A DNA stretch of 8,548 nucleotides, from the NCBI GenBank assembly GCA_031290375.1, contig JAITNR010000218.1, positions 1 through 8,548 of the forward strand, in the 5' to 3' direction. Shown one piece after another: positions 4,931 to 8,548 of this stretch; within the stretch, counting starts at the first letter, position 1, and each line of letters starts with the position of its first letter. This DNA comes from Prevotellaceae bacterium. Its GTDB lineage: Bacteria > Bacteroidota > Bacteroidia > Bacteroidales > Paludibacteraceae. The position numbers and the translations under genes were made by a program. The notes beneath the pieces were generated by a model. It had not been told where the DNA came from. It made no database searches and saw only the letters and a program-made list of their open reading frames with translations.

Positions 4931-7579
4931 TTATCTCGAAATTATCAATTTGTGATTGGTTCGGCTTGTGTCTGAAATTACTCTCAGGTCGTAAATACCG
5001 TTTGGAATGCCATCTATATTAAGCTGTTTAACGCCATTTTCCGTTATGTTTTGTTCGGAGAACTGCCTGATTAATTTTCCGACCATGTCATAAAGTTCAA
5101 ACTTGATGTTTTGTTGATTTGCAGAAAATTGAACATTTACAATGCCCTTTGTCGGATTTGGAAAAACTGTTATTTTATCATTATTTTCAACATCTTTCAG
5201 TGCGCTTGTACTTGAAGTGTAGTGTGCCGTAAAACCTGCACTTGTCAGACCTTCGTCCGAATGAAATACTACGGTCATACTTTCACTGTAGGCAGTTACG
5301 GTGGGCGGTAAATTGTTACCGTAATACAATCCCAACAGTACATTGTTCTGTAGAGGACCCTTATATACAGCGACAAAATCATATACCACTACTCCCATAT
5401 CTTCCACGTCAAATTCTGAAAACGAAAGTGTTACGCTCGTAGCCCCCGGCGGCTGAATAACCCATTGACAATCCATATTGTTGCAGTAGTCTGAATCTCC
5501 GCTACCATCCGTGATTGTGCCACTTTCGTCTGTTAGAGTAGTTACTCCCGAGCAGACACCATATTCGTCGGCATCTGACGTGTAACTTGCGGTAAATCCT
5601 TGCCGCTGTATGCTACCGTCAGTTGTCATTTTAACCAACATATCACCTGTATACGAAGTAGTAGACGCAGGTATCGTTGATCCCGTAATAGTTTTTAGGA
5701 CATTGTGCATTCCATCATAAATAATGACATAATCATAATTATTTTCCAAATCAAAAGCGGAAAAAGTTAGCGTTACGTATGTGGCACAAGCAGGCTTGAT
5801 ATACCACCAGCACTGTAAATCATTTTCATACATTTCATCGCCTGAGCCATCTTCAAATGTGCCTGAGGCATCTTTTAAATAAACAGGAAGTTCGCAAAGG
5901 GGTGGTGTGGTAGTATTGTCTATTCCTACTGCATACCACGCCTGTTCTACTGCGGTGTATTGGGCAGAAGGGTTTCCGAACAGATCCGCAGCTGCCTGCA
6001 ATGAGCCTTGATATGAACTGACAAAACCTGAGGTCGGAATAAGATAGGTCATCAGATTTCTATACACAATCTTTTGCGCGAGATCTATTCCAATGCCTGT
6101 AACAGAGTACGGGTTGCCCAAGTCGTTAACGCCACTTCCACCCTGACACAAAAGGTAAAACCAGAAATTTTGCACACCGCTGTTGGTATGAACTCCACCT
6201 GCGTCGCTCGAACTACTGGTATTTACCCAATATTCTCCGTGGTATGTACCGGGTTGGTAGCATATCTTTGGATTTGACATCGAACGCATATAATAGGGAT
6301 AAACAAGTTTGACGTTTTCCCCAATAGTCCAATTGGGGTTAACGTTTGAATAAAATTCTATACAGGTGGCAAAAATATCGGAAAAAGACTCGTTCAAAGC
6401 ACCCGATTCGCCTTGATAGTCCAGACCTCCGTTGCCGTTCGTTTCGGTTACCATGTGGGTAAATTCGTGCCCTTCAACATCAAGTCCAACTACCGCTCCG
6501 TAACTCACATTGTCTCCTCTGCCATATAGCATATAGCCGCTGCCAAGTGCGGCGGCATTAGTCTGCATACCATCTTCATCGAGTAAAGCAGGATTTACAA
6601 TGTTATAGATATTACTTCCAAGTCCATCAAAACTGTTTCGTTGAAAGGTATTAAGGTAATAATCGTATGTTATTTCCATCCCCCAATGTACATCTAACGA
6701 CATGTGTTGCGCCCAAATCGTTGATGTGTTTGTAAAATACGGAGCAACAGTGGGATTATATATATTCCAATTTACGCCGTCTTTAGTGTGTATTTTACGC
6801 GCATTGTCCCGCAACCGATAACTGCCGGAGTAACTGTCACAGATAAATTGCCTTTGTCCACTGTAAAGTGTAGTGCCTGAGGCATTTACATCTGCATTGT
6901 ATAGAAGAGAAATTTTATTGAACACTTCACCTGTTGTTACATCTACAAACACATTGTACCTCAACAGCGGAGAAAATGATTCAATTCTGACCTTTTTTGC
7001 AGGAAAATACTGCCCGTCTGTTGGATTTTTGGCAAAGACAGTTTCTACAGGATACTCTTCCGCAAGCACCGTAACGTTAAGATGTTCTTTTGCGATGCCA
7101 ATTGCTTGAATGTCAGAAATATTTATCTTAACATCAAGTTTTTTTAATGTTGCAAAATTTCCGTTAATGCTTTTGAGCAGTCCATCTTTTTCGTGGAACA
7201 TGATTATATGTCCATCAACGGGATAACCATTGTAGAACTGCTGAAAATTTGTGTGCGTAAAACCAATTTCGTCATTTCTTTGGGAAATTTGCTCGAAAGT
7301 GTAGTTTGCATCAAGTCCAAGTAGCTCATTCAATTGTTTTACAATCTCTTTTGCATCAATTTTCTGTCCTGCAAAATCTGCATAGACCGAGCCGTTGTGG
7401 ATAGTAATTTTCGGCTCATTATCAAAAAAATTTTTGATATTCGAACTTTTTTTAACTGTTTGGTTTGCCAAAAAATGATTTTGGGGGTTCTGAATAGAAG
7501 TTGTTTGTTGTCCCAAAATTATAGAGGAAATAAGCAATGCTGTGAGCAATACTGCCGTTTTGTAAAATTTGATACTCAT
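4931..7579 (-). CDS. Secreted M4 (thermolysin-type) metalloprotease with CUB-like domains and T9SS sorting tail
   Basis: This is an 882-residue secreted protease precursor. A Sec signal peptide spans about 1-24. An FTP/PepSY-type propeptide (about 75-225), which folds and inhibits the enzyme until cleaved, comes next. The M4 catalytic domain spans about 230-555. Its zinc site is HEFTH (His371, catalytic Glu372, His375) with third ligand Glu397 in GALNESFSD, and the active-site His464 lies in DAGGVHTNSG. Two related CUB-like beta domains follow at about 562-667 and 676-787, each with SGT-x-x-DGSG and conserved Cys/Trp. They may bind proteins or glycans. A C-terminal T9SS type A sorting domain (about 801-882: ITVFPNPTKG, ELYDMVGKLI, PNGIYDLRV, final KLIISR) sends it across the outer membrane, where the tail is removed or replaced by a lipid anchor. 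A strong promoter (7606-7639) and a terminator (4888-4925) make it a single-gene unit. All catalytic residues are intact. Confidence 0.95.
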   Translation of the reverse strand: MSIKFYKTAVLLTALLISSIILGQQTTSIQNPQNHFLANQTVKKSSNIKNFFDNEPKITIHNGSVYADFAGQKIDAKEIVKQLNELLGLDANYTFEQISQRNDEIGFTHTNFQQFYNGYPVDGHIIMFHEKDGLLKSINGNFATLKKLDVKINISDIQAIGIAKEHLNVTVLAEEYPVETVFAKNPTDGQYFPAKKVRIESFSPLLRYNVFVDVTTGEVFNKISLLYNADVNASGTTLYSGQRQFICDSYSGSYRLRDNARKIHTKDGVNWNIYNPTVAPYFTNTSTIWAQHMSLDVHWGMEITYDYYLNTFQRNSFDGLGSNIYNIVNPALLDEDGMQTNAAALGSGYMLYGRGDNVSYGAVVGLDVEGHEFTHMVTETNGNGGLDYQGESGALNESFSDIFATCIEFYSNVNPNWTIGENVKLVYPYYMRSMSNPKICYQPGTYHGEYWVNTSSSSDAGGVHTNSGVQNFWFYLLCQGGSGVNDLGNPYSVTGIGIDLAQKIVYRNLMTYLIPTSGFVSSYQGSLQAAADLFGNPSAQYTAVEQAWYAVGIDNTTTPPLCELPVYLKDASGTFEDGSGDEMYENDLQCWWYIKPACATYVTLTFSAFDLENNYDYVIIYDGMHNVLKTITGSTIPASTTSYTGDMLVKMTTDGSIQRQGFTASYTSDADEYGVCSGVTTLTDESGTITDGSGDSDYCNNMDCQWVIQPPGATSVTLSFSEFDVEDMGVVVYDFVAVYKGPLQNNVLLGLYYGNNLPPTVTAYSESMTVVFHSDEGLTSAGFTAHYTSSTSALKDVENNDKITVFPNPTKGIVNVQFSANQQNIKFELYDMVGKLIRQFSEQNITENGVKQLNIDGIPNGIYDLRVISDTSRTNHKLIISR

Positions 7580-7605
7580 ATTTTGATTTAATTAGTTTAG
7601 AACTG

Positions 7606-7639
7606 CAAAGGTAGAAAAAATTATACCAAAAACAAAAAA
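7606..7639 (-). promoter_or_regulatory. Bacteroidetes-type promoter of the M4 protease gene
   Basis: On the minus strand a TTTTTTG -33 region (7633-7639) is followed after 19 bases by the -7 box TACCTTTG (7606-7613), a good match to the phylum consensus. Transcription would start near 7599, about 20 bases before the ATG at 7579, with an A/T-rich leader and no Shine-Dalgarno sequence. Confidence 0.65.
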
Positions 7640-7780
7640 TCAGATAAAAATAGATTCTGCCTGCAAAGTTATAAATTTTTGGTTAATAAATTCAGGGGCG
7701 AGCAAAACATTAACACTTTTCTCTGTCTTTTGTTAAAAACATATTGATAATTTAATAATTTTTAAATGATTACCCGTATA

Positions 7781-7880
7781 GGCATACAAAATAAATAACA
7801 CATAAAAGAATACATTGTAAATATTTGAAATTCAAATATAAATAACAACAAACCATTATAAGTTATTTATTTCGCATGCC
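7781..7880. mobile_element. Nested 100-base palindromic element inside copy 2
   Basis: The ends are long inverted repeats: GGCATACAAAATAAATAAC (7781-7799) matches the reverse complement of 7862-7880 in 17 of 19 bases. It is flanked by ATA at 7778-7780 and 7881-7883. Taking out the element and one ATA restores ACCCGTATAATAACCTAAAT, which matches copy 1 at 1779-1798 in 19 of 20 bases, so this is a real later insertion. A near-perfect central palindrome lies at 7821-7839. It carries no gene. A 3-base duplication fits several insertion-sequence families and none is assigned. Confidence 0.7.
7821..7839. repeat. Central palindrome of the nested element
   Basis: ATATTTGAA (7821-7829) is followed by one base and then its exact reverse complement TTCAAATAT (7831-7839). 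It sits near the middle of the 100-base nested element and could form a cruciform or hairpin. Confidence 0.8.
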
Positions 7881-8012
7881 ATAATAACCTAAATATTCGT
7901 GTAATGCGCTGATTATTAGCGTTTTATAACAAAATTTCAGCAACGTACATAACAGATTGATTTTTAATATATTACATTCATTTTTAGGCGAATATACGGG
8001 TATACATTATTT

Positions 8013-8129
8013 TTAATCTGTAACTATTTCAAAATAAGTATCTTTCGGCAAATATTGTCTTATGAGTTTGTTGGTATTTTCGACCGTTCCCTTTTGCTAC
8101 GAAGAATAAGGGTCGGTAAAATATGCGAA
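8013..8129 (-). pseudogene. IS30-family transposase remnant (C-terminal catalytic part)
   Basis: The reverse strand reads YFTDPYSS, stop, QKGTVENTNKLIRQYLPKDT, YFEIVTD, stop. This is the conserved end of the IS30 DDE domain (family pattern DPYSSW-x-(K/R)-GT-x-EN-x-N-x-L-(I/L)-R-x-Y-(F/L)-PK), including the catalytic Glu in the VENTN segment. The Trp codon of that motif is a TAG (8097-8099). A further in-frame TAA occurs at 8130-8132, and the protein stops right where the MITE copy 2 target duplication begins, well before the usual C-terminus. It is dead. The rest of the transposase is not recognisable upstream, so only a fragment survives. Confidence 0.75.
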
Positions 8130-8162
8130 TTACGGCTTGAAAAGTGTTTTTTTAGCCTGTTA

Positions 8163-8205
8163 GCCCGATAGGGCGTTATGTGAATAACCGCAGGTGAAAC
8201 CTGCG
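8163..8205. repeat. Pair of GC-rich hairpins, possible dispersed repeat
   Basis: Two compact hairpins lie 14 bases apart in AT-rich DNA: GCCC-GATA-GGGC (8163-8174) and CGCAGGT-GAA-ACCTGCG (8189-8205). The second is a perfect seven-pair stem with a 3-base loop. The pair lies between the IS30 remnant and the recombinase-like fragment. It resembles a dispersed intergenic palindromic repeat unit, but only one copy is in the window. Confidence 0.5.
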
Positions 8206-8389
8206 AATAGGAAATTGTGCAATTAAAATCAAGTACTATATTGATAAAATCAATAACATTAATGTTGAAAATTGGACGATACAAGAACTCAAAAAAATTC
8301 TTATAAATGATACTGACAGCATTTCTTTTTCGGATTTTTCACAAAAATATATTCACAAAATGAAAGTTGATGAGCGAATTAATTTCTGA
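8198..8389 (+). pseudogene. Possible tyrosine-recombinase (integrase) fragment
   Basis: A plus-strand frame without an upstream ATG runs to TGA 8387-8389. It contains IKIKYYIDKINNINVENWTI, QELKKILINDTDSISFSDFS and QKYIHKMKVDERINF. The charged helical pattern around SFSDFSQKYIHKMKVDERIN resembles the start of the N-terminal SAM-like DNA-binding domain of Bacteroidetes site-specific integrases, where the text would continue with a TARNY-type motif. Here it stops at once. There is no start codon, no catalytic domain and a stop (8195-8197) just before it in the hairpin, so it is a broken remnant. The family call is recollection of pattern, not a search result; another protein family is possible. 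Confidence 0.4.
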
Positions 8390-8420
8390 CTTCGACACTC
8401 TATCCCCCAATCCCCATCCC

Positions 8421-8450
8421 TAAACTGTGTAAAAATGGCACTTTTTGAGT
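8421..8450 (+). mobile_element. Possible insertion-sequence end (IS256-like), element running off the window
   Basis: The string CTGTGTAAAAATGGCA lies just after a C-rich stretch (8404-8420). Ends of IS256-family elements often contain TGTGTAAAA. A promoter about 70 bases further on points out of the window, as expected for a transposase beginning beyond 8548. The other end, the target duplication and the gene are not visible, so this is only a suggestion. Confidence 0.25.
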
Positions 8451-8516
8451 AAAAGTTGTTTTGTAGTGGTTAATTATGCTATATTTCGTGTTTTATGTAA
8501 AATAACATCATATTTA

Positions 8517-8548
8517 TTTGTTTTTTCAAAAATATTGTATTACCTTTG
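8517..8548 (+). promoter_or_regulatory. Bacteroidetes-type promoter pointing out of the window
   Basis: TTTG (8517-8520), a 20-base spacer and TACCTTTG (8541-8548, the last base of the window) form a full consensus promoter on the plus strand. It has the same boxes and spacing as the one at 1703-1734. It implies a plus-strand gene just beyond the right edge, the only sign of a rightward intact gene. Confidence 0.6.

Larger units (their letters stand above)
7766..8008. mobile_element. MITE-like element, copy 2 (interrupted by a second element)
   Basis: This is the second copy of the element at 1772-1912. The outer inverted repeats are ATGATTACCCGTATA (7766-7780) and the reverse complement of 7993-8007, matching in 13 of 15 bases. 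An 8-base direct repeat, ATTTTTAA, flanks it at 7758-7765 and 8009-8016 (or 7 bases if the ends are set as AATG). Bases 7886-8007 align without gaps to 1790-1911 at about 81 percent. Removing the nested insert (100 bases plus a 3-base duplication) leaves 140 bases, almost exactly the length of copy 1. It has no coding capacity. It lies upstream of the protease promoter and abuts the truncated IS30 transposase. Confidence 0.75.

Noticed and set aside
7664..7671. Second -7-like box TAACTTTG upstream of the protease
   Set aside because: No TTTG at the right distance upstream, and a better promoter lies nearer the gene; could be a minor start but is not supported.
8060..8284. Minus-strand 74-codon frame
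   Set aside because: It crosses the IS30 relic in the wrong frame and is antisense to the recombinase-like fragment; no family likeness.
8404..8420. C-rich stretch as a possible G-quadruplex on the minus strand
   Set aside because: Only three G-tracts are present, one short of the usual four, and there is no gene context.

Overview
The window looks like a chromosomal segment from an AT-rich member of the Bacteroidetes, probably Bacteroidales. Four things point there. One large secreted protease ends in a type IX secretion (T9SS) type A sorting domain, a system confined to this phylum. Genes lack Shine-Dalgarno sequences and instead have A/T-rich leaders. Several promoters fit the Bacteroidetes consensus TTTG-N19/20-TAnnTTTG. 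The proteins (RibBA, TadA, YD-repeat lipoprotein, IS30 relic) read like Bacteroidetes family members. All intact recognised genes lie on the minus strand.

Layout in the direction of transcription, from high to low coordinates. 8013-8548 is a graveyard of mobile DNA: an IS30-family transposase tail (minus), a pair of GC-rich hairpins, a possible tyrosine-recombinase fragment (plus), and perhaps the end of a new insertion sequence with a plus-strand promoter running off the window. 7766-8008 is a small non-coding element with terminal inverted repeats (MITE-like), itself interrupted by a second 100-base palindromic element. 4931-7579 encodes a secreted M4 (thermolysin-type) metalloprotease with two CUB-like domains and a T9SS tail, with a good promoter and terminator. 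4396-4827 is tadA (tRNA adenosine deaminase). 3101-4303 is ribBA (riboflavin synthesis), with its own promoter-like box, followed 36 bases later by a membrane-anchored metallophosphoesterase (1967-3064). 1772-1912 is a second, uninterrupted copy of the MITE-like element. 1393-1734 holds a strong minus-strand promoter and a roughly 300-base leader that contains a short reading frame interrupted by a 13-base poly-C run. 418-1392 is a YD-repeat lipoprotein. 1-384 is the start of an unrecognised membrane protein that leaves the window.

The conserved genes are housekeeping (tRNA modification, flavin synthesis) or envelope/secretion functions and do not form one pathway. No defence system, CRISPR array, rRNA or tRNA gene was seen. 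The most unusual items are the two related MITE-like elements with matching 8-base target duplications, one carrying a nested insertion with a 3-base duplication, and the poly-C run. Deleting one C would fuse the short leader frame into an 87-codon frame whose stop overlaps the lipoprotein start as ATGA, a possible phase-variation switch.
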